64,000 nucleotides of DNA from Chloracidobacterium sp. (lineage in GTDB: Bacteria > Acidobacteriota > Blastocatellia > Pyrinomonadales > Pyrinomonadaceae). The stretch is from the NCBI GenBank assembly GCA_016720705.1, contig JADKKB010000007.1, positions 1,674,001-1,738,000 of the forward strand, in the 5' to 3' direction. A program made the translations under genes and the position numbers. The notes beneath the pieces were generated by a model, which worked only from the letters and a program-made list of their open reading frames with translations, was not told the DNA's origin and searched no databases. Shown one piece after another: positions 7,829 to 16,094 of the stretch (within the stretch, counting starts at the first letter, position 1; each line of letters starts with the position of its first letter).

Positions 7829-8569
7829 TCATCCTATCTCGCTCTCGTCGATATCAAAGTTCGCATAGACTTTTTGGACGTCGTCATTGTCGTCGAGGGC
7901 GTCGTAGAGCTTCATCATTTTGCGAGCGTCATCGCCGGTGAGCGCGATGTAGTTTTGCGGGATCATCGAGATCTCAGCGGCTTGAGTCTCGATGCCGGCA
8001 GCCTTGAGAGCGTCGGTGACGGCCTCGAAAGCGTCAGGCGTCGTAAATATCTCAAAAACGTCGCCCTCGTCCTGCAGGTCGTCGGCACCTGCCTCGATCA
8101 CTATGTCAAAGAGTTCGTCTTCGCCCTTGGCGGCCTTATCGACTACGATGTAGCCCTTCTTATCAAACATCCACGCAACGGAGCCGGCCTCGCCCATATT
8201 ACCGCCATTTTTGGAAAAAATGTGGCGGATCTCGGCGACTGTGCGATTGCGGTTGTCGGTCATCGTTTCGACCAGCACGGCGACACCGCCGAGGCCGTAG
8301 CCCTCATAAGTGATCTCGTCGTAAGCGACACCCTCAAGCTGGCCCGTGCCGCGTTTTATTGCGCGGTCGATGGTGTCATTGGGCATATTTAGCCCTTTCG
8401 CATCGGTCACGGCTTTGCGCAGACGGGCATTGGAGTCCAGGTCGCCGGTGCCGCCGGTACGTGCGGCAACCGTGATCTCCTTGATCAGTTTGGTAAATAT
8501 CTTGCCGCGTTTTGCGTCCAAAGCACCTTTTTTGTGCTTAATAGTGTGCCACTTCGAGTGTCCTGACAT
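7829..8569 (-). CDS. yebC: YebC/PmpR/TACO1 family protein
   Basis: The family hallmark N-terminus MSGHSKWHTIKHKKGA is followed by DAKRGKIFTKLIKEI and the conserved block YEGYGLGGVAVLVETMTDNRNRT near residues 100-123. The 246-residue length is standard. Members were first described as DNA-binding regulators; more recent work on YebC and mitochondrial TACO1 links the family to translation, notably of proline-rich stretches. Which role applies here cannot be read from sequence. A Shine-Dalgarno (AAAGGAT) precedes the ATG. The gene may be co-transcribed with the DUF167 pair about 135 bases upstream on the same strand. Confidence 0.96.
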   Translation of the reverse strand: MSGHSKWHTIKHKKGALDAKRGKIFTKLIKEITVAARTGGTGDLDSNARLRKAVTDAKGLNMPNDTIDRAIKRGTGQLEGVAYDEITYEGYGLGGVAVLVETMTDNRNRTVAEIRHIFSKNGGNMGEAGSVAWMFDKKGYIVVDKAAKGEDELFDIVIEAGADDLQDEGDVFEIFTTPDAFEAVTDALKAAGIETQAAEISMIPQNYIALTGDDARKMMKLYDALDDNDDVQKVYANFDIDESEIG

Positions 8570-8703
8570 TAGTGTTTATCCTTTTGAGGCAAATTGCATT
8601 CGGGCTATAAAGGCATACTGACCAAAGTTGATGTTTCTGCCAACGACTTAGCCGACTTGAAAATATAACACGCCGTTATTTACCTTTCAAAACCGCAAGC
8701 CAT

Positions 8704-9084
8704 CTAGCCCCAATGGACCTCGCGGATCTGGCCCTCGTCACGAAGGACGTTGTGGATCAGATCGCAAAGTCGTCCGCGGAGCTCCGAATCCTTCGAACCA
8801 AAGACTTTCCACCGATTTAGTTTTTCGATAGTGATACGCCAATCAGCATAGCCCGAGCCGATCGTCTCGTCGATGATGTCAAAATCGAGCTTAAACTTTT
8901 CACCCTCGGCCGTAACTGTATCGGTCCAGCCGTGCTCATCGCGACTCGGTTCGGCAAAGATAAATTCGCCGCCCTGTGACTTACTGATAAACCATCGAGC
9001 CAGGTCTTCGCCGATCCGGCCATCGCCGGCGTCCCGGCGTGTGCTGTCAAAAAGCTCAGTCGTGAATGAGATATGATTTTTCAT
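8704..9084 (-). CDS. Conserved hypothetical protein, 126 aa
   Basis: I do not recognise this family. The protein is soluble and acidic, without a signal peptide, containing RIGEDLARWFISKSQ and a later WRITIEKLNRWKVFG. Its ATG overlaps the stop of the DUF167 gene (ATGA), a strong sign of translational coupling. It ends about 135 bases before yebC on the same strand. The coupling suggests a housekeeping partner of DUF167, but no function can be stated. Confidence 0.6.
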   Translation of the reverse strand: MKNHISFTTELFDSTRRDAGDGRIGEDLARWFISKSQGGEFIFAEPSRDEHGWTDTVTAEGEKFKLDFDIIDETIGSGYADWRITIEKLNRWKVFGSKDSELRGRLCDLIHNVLRDEGQIREVHWG

Positions 9085-9362
9085 TTTGTAACCTCGTCAA
9101 ACTCTGATTGTGACAGGTTAGCGATCTTTATTCTCTTATTTTTTGAGGTTTCGCCGCTGACGATCGTTATGTCGCTTTTGGCGACTCTAAATTTCTTGGC
9201 AAATAGCTTGATCAACTCAGCATTTGCGGCACCATCGACCGGCGGCGAAGCGATCCGCACCTTGAGTGCGCCGTCGTGTTCGCCGACGATCTCACTCTTA
9301 GATGCCCGCGGAACGACGCGAACGTCAAAAACGATGGATCCATCTTTATCAAGAAAATTCAT
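9081..9362 (-). CDS. DUF167 / YggU family protein
   Basis: A 93-residue DUF167 (YggU) protein: VVPRASKSEIVGEHDGALKVRI is followed by the family signature SPPVDGAANAELIKLFAKKF and a C-terminal VSGETSKNKRIKI. The family is widespread and of unknown function. In many bacteria it is encoded next to yggS and yggT. Here those genes lie at 12513-13829 on the same strand, but a 3-kb opposite-strand gene stands between, so the usual cluster looks split. It overlaps the 126-aa gene by four bases. Confidence 0.9.
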   Translation of the reverse strand: MNFLDKDGSIVFDVRVVPRASKSEIVGEHDGALKVRIASPPVDGAANAELIKLFAKKFRVAKSDITIVSGETSKNKRIKIANLSQSEFDEVTK

Positions 9363-9441
9363 TGATGTAGCAAAAGTGTACTGCGTTTACTGAAACAATT
9401 GAGATATTATAGCTGACAAATCTGCACTGGGGACATTTCTT

Positions 9442-12400
9442 ATGAGATCACGACCCGTCCGCCGCTTAACCATTCTTTTCGTCGCTCTTGCGACGGCCGC
9501 ATCGATCACTGCCTACTTCATCCAAACGCGCTCGACGTGGGCAGGTACCGATCCCGTGTGGCCGACTTCATCTGATTCCTTCAGGCCGTCGACGCCGGCG
9601 GGAAAGTTGATCCTCGACTCGTCTACGGGACTGCCCGCGGTCGCACCAATGACGATGAATTTTGTCCGAACGCCCGATACAGGCGGCCCGGACGGCAAAG
9701 GGCGGTTTCTGATCGCGGTGAATAGCGGTTACGGCATCGTCACTAGCAGCAAAACCAAACCACAGCAGACATTGTCTGTAATTGACCTCGCTGCGGCAGA
9801 ACCGAGTGTAGTGCAAACGATATATTTTCCGGCTCCTCAGAGCGCTAATTTCGGGCTCGTTTTTGATCCTGTTTTGCAGCCGGACGGACGATACAGATTC
9901 TATGTAGCCGGAGGCTATGAGAACAAGATCTGGATAATGGGACTCGACCCTAGGGCCGCCAAACCGGTCACACCGGCTAACAAGTCTGACGAGCGGGTCT
10001 CAGCACCGTTTATTGATGTCACCGCTTTTGCTGAAAATGCTCCCTCGCCAAATTACAACGACAATATTGCCGCTGTCTATCCGACCGGAATCGCTCTTGC
10101 CCCAGATGGCGAGACACTATATTCGGCAAATAACCTGGGCGACAGCCTCGGAGTCATCAGTGATCTCAGAGACACGCGAAAGATCGAACGCGTCGGCCTA
10201 CGCCGTTCGGGTTCAAAGCAATTTATTTACCCTTACGATGTCAAAGCTCTCTCGTTCGGTAAGCGTGTAACTAAGGTGTATGTGTCTTTGTGGGGTGATG
10301 GGTCGATCGCCGTCATCAAACCGGGACTCAAAAACCGCGTAACTCATATCGCCGTCGGCCGACACCCGACAGCGATGATCTTCAACAAAGCACAATCGCG
10401 TTTGATCGTTGTAAATTCTGACTCTGACTCAGTGTCTGTCATCGATACGCGCAGCGATCGCGTGGTCGAAACGATAAATGTCCGGCTTGCGGAAAAGGCA
10501 CAAAACGGTGCGAGTCCGGAGGGATTGGCCCTCAGCGGAGATGAAGAACGGCTATTTGTTGCAAACGCCCATATAAATGCGGTCGCGGTGGTCGAATTTG
10601 AATCAACACCGACGCCGCGAAAGCCGTCGAAACTGCTCGGATTTGTCCCGACAGGCAGTTACGCATCCGCTGTTGCAGTAGTCGGCAACAGGATATTTGT
10701 AGCAAATGGAAAAGGCACGGGAATGGATAACTCGTCGCAGACTATCAATGATTCGGGCCGGTATCCCAATATGCCGAATGAGCAGTTTCCGGCTCAGAGC
10801 TATAACAAACGCGGTATGTATAGTGCTGCGATCGTTTCGGGCAACATAAGTTTGGTCACGATCCCGGACGAAAGGCGATTATTTGCTTACTCGCAGGCGG
10901 TGATGCGAAATGAAGGGCTGCTTGGGCGCGAAAAGCGAAGCATCTTTCCCGACGGCAGATCGCCGTTCAAGCACGTCATATATGTAATGCGCGAAAACCG
11001 AACTTACGATCAGGTGTTTGGCGACCTGATGAGCAGCGGTGACGGTACGCGGGCGGACGGCGACCCGTCGGTCGCGATATTCGGTGCCGGTGAGAGTGCA
11101 AGGTCACCAAGTGGTGAAGCACAAAATATCACGCCGAACGCTCGGTCCCTCGTAATGCGTTTCGGACTGTTTGACCGCTTTTTTGTAAATGCCGAGGCGA
11201 GTCCGGACGGTCATAACTGGTCGACCGCCGCATTTTCGAATGATTATGTCGACAAGGCGTTTCGGTGGGATTATTCGGGACGCGGCCGCACCTACGACTA
11301 CGAGGGATTTAACCGCTTACCGTCATTCAATCCTCCCGGCGGCCAACCGCCCGTCGCACTTCCACCTGTTTTTGATATTCCGGCAACTGCCTCCGACGTG
11401 GCAAATTTTCTGAAGCGTTACGTTCCATACCTGAACGGTGCCCGTGATATTGCCGAGCCCGAGTCGCTGTACTTGTGGGACGCAGCAAATCGTGCAGGCC
11501 TGAGCTATCGAAATTACGGCGAATTTGTCGGAACCATCTCGGCAGAAGATGTCAGGGAACTAAACACCCGCAAACCCAAGCGGTACCCCGATCTGTCGCC
11601 AAACGTTACGGCATTTGCGACCAAGAAGTCACTGGAGGGCCATTTCTCGACTACCGTTCGTAATTTTGACCAGAGCTCGCCCGACAGCTTTACCACCGAA
11701 TCATATCGGTCAGCACGCACATCCGCAAACACCGTCGATCCGGCTATCACCGACGACAACTCGACCGAAGCATTCCGCGGAACCTCGCGATATGGTGCGT
11801 GGGCAGCCGAATTTAGGAGCTTTGTGGCTGATCTGCAAGCCGGGAAGGGCGACCATTTGCCCAATCTCTCGATCATTAAGCTATCTAATGACCATACCAG
11901 CGGTCTGCGCAGAGGAACCCCGACCCCACAATTTTACGTTGCCGAAAACGACTACGCTCTTGGCCGTTTGGTCGAAGATGTGTCGAAAAGCCCCTATTGG
12001 GCGGATACTGCGATCTTTGTCGTTGAGGACGACGCTCAGGACGGACCTGACCACGTAGACGCGCACCGCTCGCCTGGCTTGGTAATTTCGGCATATAACC
12101 GTCCCGGCGCGCTTGTTCACGAATTTCACAATACCGTCAGCCTGATTCGGACAATGGAATTGTGTCTGGGAATATCGCCGATGAACTTCATCGATGCCAA
12201 CGCAACGCCGATAGACATCTTTACGTCCAAAGCCGACTTGAGGCCTTACGTTGCTGAGTTGCCGATAATTGCACTCGACAATCTCTATCCCCCAACTAGG
12301 CCTAATGGCGCGATGGCTTACTATATGGACCTGACTGACCGCCAGGACCTTAAACACGAGGATATGGCAGACCCGCGACAACTTAATGAGATCATATGGT

Positions 12401-12516
12401 TTTCGGTAAAGGGCGACGTCGAGATGCCGGTTGCGGTGCGGATGCCAGCCTTCGATCTGATGACTGCCGGCGTCAAGCCCGATGATGACGAAAAAAATGA
12501 GGCCGATGATGACTAA
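9442..12516 (+). CDS. YncE-like beta-propeller fused to phosphoesterase domain, secreted
   Basis: The 1024-residue product begins with a signal or anchor segment (LTILFVALATAASITAYFI, about 10-28). Residues about 50-460 form a YncE/cytochrome-D1-like propeller: GETLYSANNLGDSLGVI, RLIVVNSDSDSVSVIDTRSD and EERLFVANAHINAVAVVEF are typical blades. From about 505 a phosphoesterase/alkaline phosphatase-superfamily domain follows, with HVIYVMRENRTYDQVFGDL, FVNAEASPDGHNWSTAA and, near 850, VVEDDAQDGPDHVDAHRSPG, the metal-binding block also seen in phospholipase C-type enzymes. The product is probably periplasmic or surface-exposed and hydrolyses phosphate esters of unknown identity. The stop overlaps the convergent yggT stop by four bases at the palindrome CTAATTAG. 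The acidic tail (DDDEKNEADDD) is unusual. Confidence 0.85.
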   Translation: MRSRPVRRLTILFVALATAASITAYFIQTRSTWAGTDPVWPTSSDSFRPSTPAGKLILDSSTGLPAVAPMTMNFVRTPDTGGPDGKGRFLIAVNSGYGIVTSSKTKPQQTLSVIDLAAAEPSVVQTIYFPAPQSANFGLVFDPVLQPDGRYRFYVAGGYENKIWIMGLDPRAAKPVTPANKSDERVSAPFIDVTAFAENAPSPNYNDNIAAVYPTGIALAPDGETLYSANNLGDSLGVISDLRDTRKIERVGLRRSGSKQFIYPYDVKALSFGKRVTKVYVSLWGDGSIAVIKPGLKNRVTHIAVGRHPTAMIFNKAQSRLIVVNSDSDSVSVIDTRSDRVVETINVRLAEKAQNGASPEGLALSGDEERLFVANAHINAVAVVEFESTPTPRKPSKLLGFVPTGSYASAVAVVGNRIFVANGKGTGMDNSSQTINDSGRYPNMPNEQFPAQSYNKRGMYSAAIVSGNISLVTIPDERRLFAYSQAVMRNEGLLGREKRSIFPDGRSPFKHVIYVMRENRTYDQVFGDLMSSGDGTRADGDPSVAIFGAGESARSPSGEAQNITPNARSLVMRFGLFDRFFVNAEASPDGHNWSTAAFSNDYVDKAFRWDYSGRGRTYDYEGFNRLPSFNPPGGQPPVALPPVFDIPATASDVANFLKRYVPYLNGARDIAEPESLYLWDAANRAGLSYRNYGEFVGTISAEDVRELNTRKPKRYPDLSPNVTAFATKKSLEGHFSTTVRNFDQSSPDSFTTESYRSARTSANTVDPAITDDNSTEAFRGTSRYGAWAAEFRSFVADLQAGKGDHLPNLSIIKLSNDHTSGLRRGTPTPQFYVAENDYALGRLVEDVSKSPYWADTAIFVVEDDAQDGPDHVDAHRSPGLVISAYNRPGALVHEFHNTVSLIRTMELCLGISPMNFIDANATPIDIFTSKADLRPYVAELPIIALDNLYPPTRPNGAMAYYMDLTDRQDLKHEDMADPRQLNEIIWFSVKGDVEMPVAVRMPAFDLMTAGVKPDDDEKNEADDD

Positions 12517-13115
12517 TTAGCGACAAAAACCCGAAGGACTATTGACTGTAGAAATCCGATCACCAGTAGCACGATCATCGCTGAGATATCAAACATTCCG
12601 ATCGGCGGTATCAAACGCTGGACGGGAATCATTATCGGGTCAGTAACTCGTTTTACAAATCCGAAAAAGGTCTTGGAATTGAATACGAACCACGATGAAA
12701 TAAACCGTATAAAGATAAAAAGCACGAGAATACTGAGCAGGCCATAGAGTACGAAACCTATAAAAACCTTAGGATTACCATTAGCGACTCCTGCTGTGAG
12801 GCCATCGATCACGTAAAACGTATTTCCGATGATCTGCATCGCAAAATAGGTAAATATCAAACCGATAAAGATCGACAGCAACGGTGCCAGTCGAGTGTCT
12901 ATGCGATACATCGCCAAAAATCTAGCCATCGGATACACCCACTTTTCGGTTGCGCGGCGAACCTTAAATCCGAAACGACCGATCTTGCCGAAAGGGTTGG
13001 GGTCAGCGTAATTAAAGACCAACCTTAAGAGCAGTATCCCAAGATAAATACCGAAAAGACTCCAGACCACGATTCTGACGATCGGATAGACCTGTGTAGA
13101 TAGAAACAAATTCAT
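12513..13115 (-). CDS. yggT: YggT family membrane protein
   Basis: An integral membrane protein of 200 residues with two YggT-type halves: a first hydrophobic pair near residues 8-32 and 75-100, and a second block with FIRFISSWFVFN, RVTDPIMIPVQRLIPPIGMFDISAMIVLLVIGFLQ near the end. The RxxDPxxxPxRxxxP motif is the family signature. The extra cytosolic loop RVTDP-like KVRRATEKWVYPMARF near 55-65 is a weaker first copy. Members have been associated with osmotic tolerance and cell-division-site genes, without a settled function. It follows yggS by six bases and is surely in the same operon. Confidence 0.88.
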   Translation of the reverse strand: MNLFLSTQVYPIVRIVVWSLFGIYLGILLLRLVFNYADPNPFGKIGRFGFKVRRATEKWVYPMARFLAMYRIDTRLAPLLSIFIGLIFTYFAMQIIGNTFYVIDGLTAGVANGNPKVFIGFVLYGLLSILVLFIFIRFISSWFVFNSKTFFGFVKRVTDPIMIPVQRLIPPIGMFDISAMIVLLVIGFLQSIVLRVFVAN

Positions 13116-13121
13116 TACGAT

Positions 13122-13829
13122 TTACCGCGGATATTCACGTTCGCCAAAAATGGCGGTACCGACACGAACAACGGTCGCTCCCTCTTCGATCGCGACCTCA
13201 AAATCATTACTCATCCCCATCGACAGATCAGCACGTTGATCCGAAAAGGCATTTTCCGTCGCAAGTTTGTCGCACATCGCTCTCAATCTCTGAAAATATG
13301 GCCGCGTTGCCTCAGCATCTTCAAAAAACGGCGGCAGGATCATCAATCCACAAAACTTTAATCGGACGCATCCCTTAAGAAAGCTGACAAGCTTAGGCAT
13401 TTCACTCTCGCCAATGCCGGATTTTGTCGCCTCTCCCGCAAGGTCAACGTGAACGTACACGCAAAGCTGCTCACGCCCCTCTTCAATGCATATACGCTCA
13501 AGTCGCTCAGCCAGTTCGACCGAATCGACAGAGTGTATGACATCAAATAACTGCACCGCCTTACGGGCCTTGTTTGACTGCAAGTGCCCGATCAGATGCC
13601 ATTCGGCGGCGTTGCGCCCGATCTCAGCGATTTTGCCTTCGGCTTCTTGCACCTTGTTTTCGCCAAACACGGTCGTACCGGCATCGATCGCTTCCAGCAA
13701 CGCGCTTGCGGGATGCGTCTTACTGACCGCCACCAATTTTATGTCCGCCGGATCGCGACCGACACGGCGTGCCGATGCAGCGATGCGGGCGAGTATTGCG
13801 GCAAGGTTGTGTCTAATGTCGGTCGTCAC
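13122..13829 (-). CDS. yggS: YggS family PLP-binding protein (PLPBP)
   Basis: A pyridoxal-phosphate homeostasis protein, 235 residues as expected. The PLP lysine lies in IKLVAVSKTHP (about residue 35). Further landmarks are FGENKVQEAEGKIAEI, EWHLIGHLQSNKARKAV, GLMILPPFF and the phosphate-binding end LSMGMSNDFEVAIEEGATVVRVGTAIFG. It controls vitamin B6 and amino-acid homeostasis in the cytoplasm. The start is GTG; no in-frame ATG fits better. It is divergent from the tRNA-Leu gene 76 bases away and leads the yggS-yggT pair. Confidence 0.95.
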   Translation of the reverse strand: MTTDIRHNLAAILARIAASARRVGRDPADIKLVAVSKTHPASALLEAIDAGTTVFGENKVQEAEGKIAEIGRNAAEWHLIGHLQSNKARKAVQLFDVIHSVDSVELAERLERICIEEGREQLCVYVHVDLAGEATKSGIGESEMPKLVSFLKGCVRLKFCGLMILPPFFEDAEATRPYFQRLRAMCDKLATENAFSDQRADLSMGMSNDFEVAIEEGATVVRVGTAIFGEREYPR

Positions 13830-13904
13830 TTACATCAAATATAGCAAACACGTCCGCCTTTCTTGAATTTCCGCGTGCGAATTCGTATCATCAATGTTCG
13901 CAAC

Positions 13905-13991
13905 GCGGACGTGGCGGAACTGGTAGACGCGCAGGTCTCAGAAGCCTGTTGCCGCAAGGCAGTGGAAGTTCGATTCTTCTCGTCCGCACCA
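13905..13991 (+). tRNA. tRNA-Leu (CAG)
   Basis: The cloverleaf can be built by eye. Acceptor stem GCGGACG (13905-13911) pairs with CGTCCGC (13981-13987); the D-arm holds GGTAGAC; the anticodon stem-loop CAGGT-CTCAGAA-GCCTG at 13932-13948 has anticodon CAG at 13939-13941. A long variable arm (TGCC-GCAA-GGCA) and the T-arm GGAAG-TTCGATT-CTTCT follow. The CCA end is encoded at 13989-13991. A long variable arm and CAG anticodon identify a class II leucine tRNA reading CUG. Confidence 0.97.
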
Positions 13992-14000
13992 TATCGAGCA

Positions 14001-14034
14001 AAAGGGATAAAGGATGATGTCCTTTATCCCTTTT
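14001..14034 (+). terminator. Intrinsic terminator after tRNA-Leu
   Basis: A perfect 14-bp inverted repeat (AAAGGGATAAAGGA with TCCTTTATCCCTTT) and a 5-base TGATG loop run from 14001 to 14033 and end in TTTTG. It begins 9 bases after the tRNA CCA end and separates the tRNA from rsmG. Confidence 0.88.
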
Positions 14035-14074
14035 GTATTGCGTTCTAAACGGCTTTGCGTAAAACTCAGATCTA

Positions 14075-14683
14075 ATGCGTAACGAATTTATCCAGGCTCT
14101 CAAAACTCACCAAACTGCATTTAAGATCAGTCTCGATGACACTCAGATCGATCGATTGGCGGATTATTTCGAACTTATTCAGGAACACAATCCGATATTG
14201 CATCTGGTAGCACCGATGACGCCGGAGGAGTTTGCGATCCGACATATTCTCGAATCGCTGACAATGATGGAATATTTACCGAATGGCTCGAGATTTGCCG
14301 ATATCGGTACCGGTGGCGGTTTGCCATCCATTCCTTGCCTGCTCGTGCGAGGCGACCTCAAGGGCGTTTTGATCGAATCGAAAGAAAAGAAGACCAAGTT
14401 TCTCGAACTGGCGACCGCCACGCTTGGAATTAGTAAACGGACGGCGATCACAAACAAACAATTTCAGGAGGTCGACCCCGCCAATAGCGAAACGGTGACC
14501 TGCCGGGCTCTCGATAAATTTACCGAGAAACTGCCCGGACTGCTTAGATGGCGAAAGAGCCGACAGATGCTGCTCTTCGGCGGCCCCAATCTCCGCGATG
14601 CTTTAGAAAAAAATAAGGTAGTTTTTATCGAAAAACTGATGCCGATGTCCGAACAGCGTTATCTGTTTGTACTCAATCGCTAG
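14075..14683 (+). CDS. rsmG: 16S rRNA (guanine-527 N7) methyltransferase, RsmG-like
   Basis: A SAM-dependent methyltransferase of the RsmG/GidB family that would modify G527 of 16S rRNA. The protein has 202 residues. The family opening is seen in LADYFELIQEHNPILHLVAP and FAIRHILESL. The SAM-binding motif FADIGTGGGLPSIPCLL is near residues 70-86, followed by the acidic strand VLIESKEKKTKFL and ETVTCRALDKFTEKLPGL, corresponding to the region that carries 'SRA' in well-studied members. The C-terminus is somewhat shortened. It stands alone between the tRNA terminator and the convergent response-regulator gene. Confidence 0.85.
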   Translation: MRNEFIQALKTHQTAFKISLDDTQIDRLADYFELIQEHNPILHLVAPMTPEEFAIRHILESLTMMEYLPNGSRFADIGTGGGLPSIPCLLVRGDLKGVLIESKEKKTKFLELATATLGISKRTAITNKQFQEVDPANSETVTCRALDKFTEKLPGLLRWRKSRQMLLFGGPNLRDALEKNKVVFIEKLMPMSEQRYLFVLNR

Positions 14684-14691
14684 ACGTCGAT

Positions 14692-16083
14692 TTACCGAAT
14701 ATCCAGATCATACTCACGCAGACGCCTGTAAAGCGTCGACGGCGAGATGCCTAATAACTCAGCGGTCTTGCCGCGGTGCCATCCCGTTTTTTCGAGTGCG
14801 CCGATGATCTGCTGGCGTTCGACATCGCGGAGATTGGATGGCGAAGCATTGTGAAACGTGCCGTTACCGTTAGTTGGCAGTGTGTTGTAGCTGACTGAGA
14901 CGCTCGACGTTTCCTGACGAAATGCGATCTCGGGCGGTAGTTCCCGCGGTGTGATCATTCCGTTGTCACAGAGCAATATCGCACGCTCGAGACAGTTACG
15001 GAGTTGGCGGACGTTACCCGTCCAGTCAAATGCGCAAAGCGCTTCGATCGTTGCCGGCGACATTTCGGGTTCGTGCGAACCGGCGAGTTTATGCAGCAGA
15101 TGACGGGCCAGCGGTTCGATATCCTCGCGACGCTCACGCAACGGCGGAATGTTGATCTCAAAGCTGTTGATCCGGTACATTAGGTCTGCCCGAAAAACAC
15201 CGTCAGCCACAGCTGTTTCCTTGTCGCGGTTGGTAGCCGCGAGCAAACGGACGTCAACCTCGACCTTTTTGACGCCGCCGACGCGGAAAAATGAACGTGT
15301 CTCTAACGCCCTTAGCAGTTTAGACTGAAGCTGCATCGGCATCTCCATTATCTCGTCCAAAAACAAAGTGCCGCCGTCCGCTATCTCAAACAGCCCGAGT
15401 TTTCGCGTCCTGGCCCCGGAAAAGGCTCCGGCTTCATAGCCAAATAGTTCGCTTTCGAGCAGCGTGTCCTGGAGTGCCGCGCAGTTGAGGTCGATGAATG
15501 GCTTATCACTTCGACGGCTCAAGCGGTGTATCGCCTGTGCGACCAACTCCTTGCCGACACCGGAATCACCGGTGATCAGAACCGAAGTTTCAGACGGTGC
15601 CACACGGTTCACCAGCCGCAAAACCTCTTTCATTTGCGGGGATTCCGCGACAATGTCAGGCAGAGTGGCCGTCGTCCTCGCAAGCTGTGCTCGGAGGCGT
15701 TGATTATCGATCTTTAGTTTTTGCTTTTCCGCAGCTTGGGTAACTAGGGCCGACAATTCAGCGATCCGATATGGCTTGGTCAGATAGTCGTAGGCGCCGA
15801 GCTTCATAGCCTCGATCGCGGATTCGACGGTCGCCTGCCCTGTCAGCATTATGACCTCAGGCGGATCCTGTATGCGTTCGCGGGTGCGGCGTAAGAGGCT
15901 GATGCCGTCGAGTCTCGGCATATTAATATCACAGAGAACGACGTCGTAATCATCAGCTTCGATCATCTCCCAGGCGGCCTCGCCATCGGGTGCTTCGTCA
16001 GTATCGTGACCCTGGCGGGTCATCTCCTTTTGGACAACGAGTCTTAGATTTTTTTCGTCGTCTACTACTAGAATTTTCGCCAT
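14692..16083 (-). CDS. Sigma-54 response regulator, NtrC family
   Basis: A 463-residue three-domain regulator. The receiver domain (1-120) starts MAKILVVDDEKNLR and has the phosphorylatable Asp in YDVVLCDINMP near residue 53. The AAA+ domain (about 145-375) has Walker A GDSGVGKE and GGTLFLDEI. The C-terminal Fis-type helix-turn-helix includes RGKTAELLGISPSTLYRRLREY. The sigma-54 contact loop reads GAFSGA instead of GAFTGA, a conservative change. The frame is open for 44 further codons upstream, but ATG 16083 fits the receiver start and leaves 11 bases after the kinase stop. It is the partner of the kinase at 16095. Confidence 0.93.
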   Translation of the reverse strand: MAKILVVDDEKNLRLVVQKEMTRQGHDTDEAPDGEAAWEMIEADDYDVVLCDINMPRLDGISLLRRTRERIQDPPEVIMLTGQATVESAIEAMKLGAYDYLTKPYRIAELSALVTQAAEKQKLKIDNQRLRAQLARTTATLPDIVAESPQMKEVLRLVNRVAPSETSVLITGDSGVGKELVAQAIHRLSRRSDKPFIDLNCAALQDTLLESELFGYEAGAFSGARTRKLGLFEIADGGTLFLDEIMEMPMQLQSKLLRALETRSFFRVGGVKKVEVDVRLLAATNRDKETAVADGVFRADLMYRINSFEINIPPLRERREDIEPLARHLLHKLAGSHEPEMSPATIEALCAFDWTGNVRQLRNCLERAILLCDNGMITPRELPPEIAFRQETSSVSVSYNTLPTNGNGTFHNASPSNLRDVERQQIIGALEKTGWHRGKTAELLGISPSTLYRRLREYDLDIR

Positions 16084-16094
16084 AGTGGTTGGGG

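Noticed and set aside
13905..13991. Long-variable-arm tRNA considered as tRNA-Sec because selB is in the window
   Set aside because: The anticodon is CAG, not UCA, and the acceptor stem has the normal seven pairs. It is tRNA-Leu.
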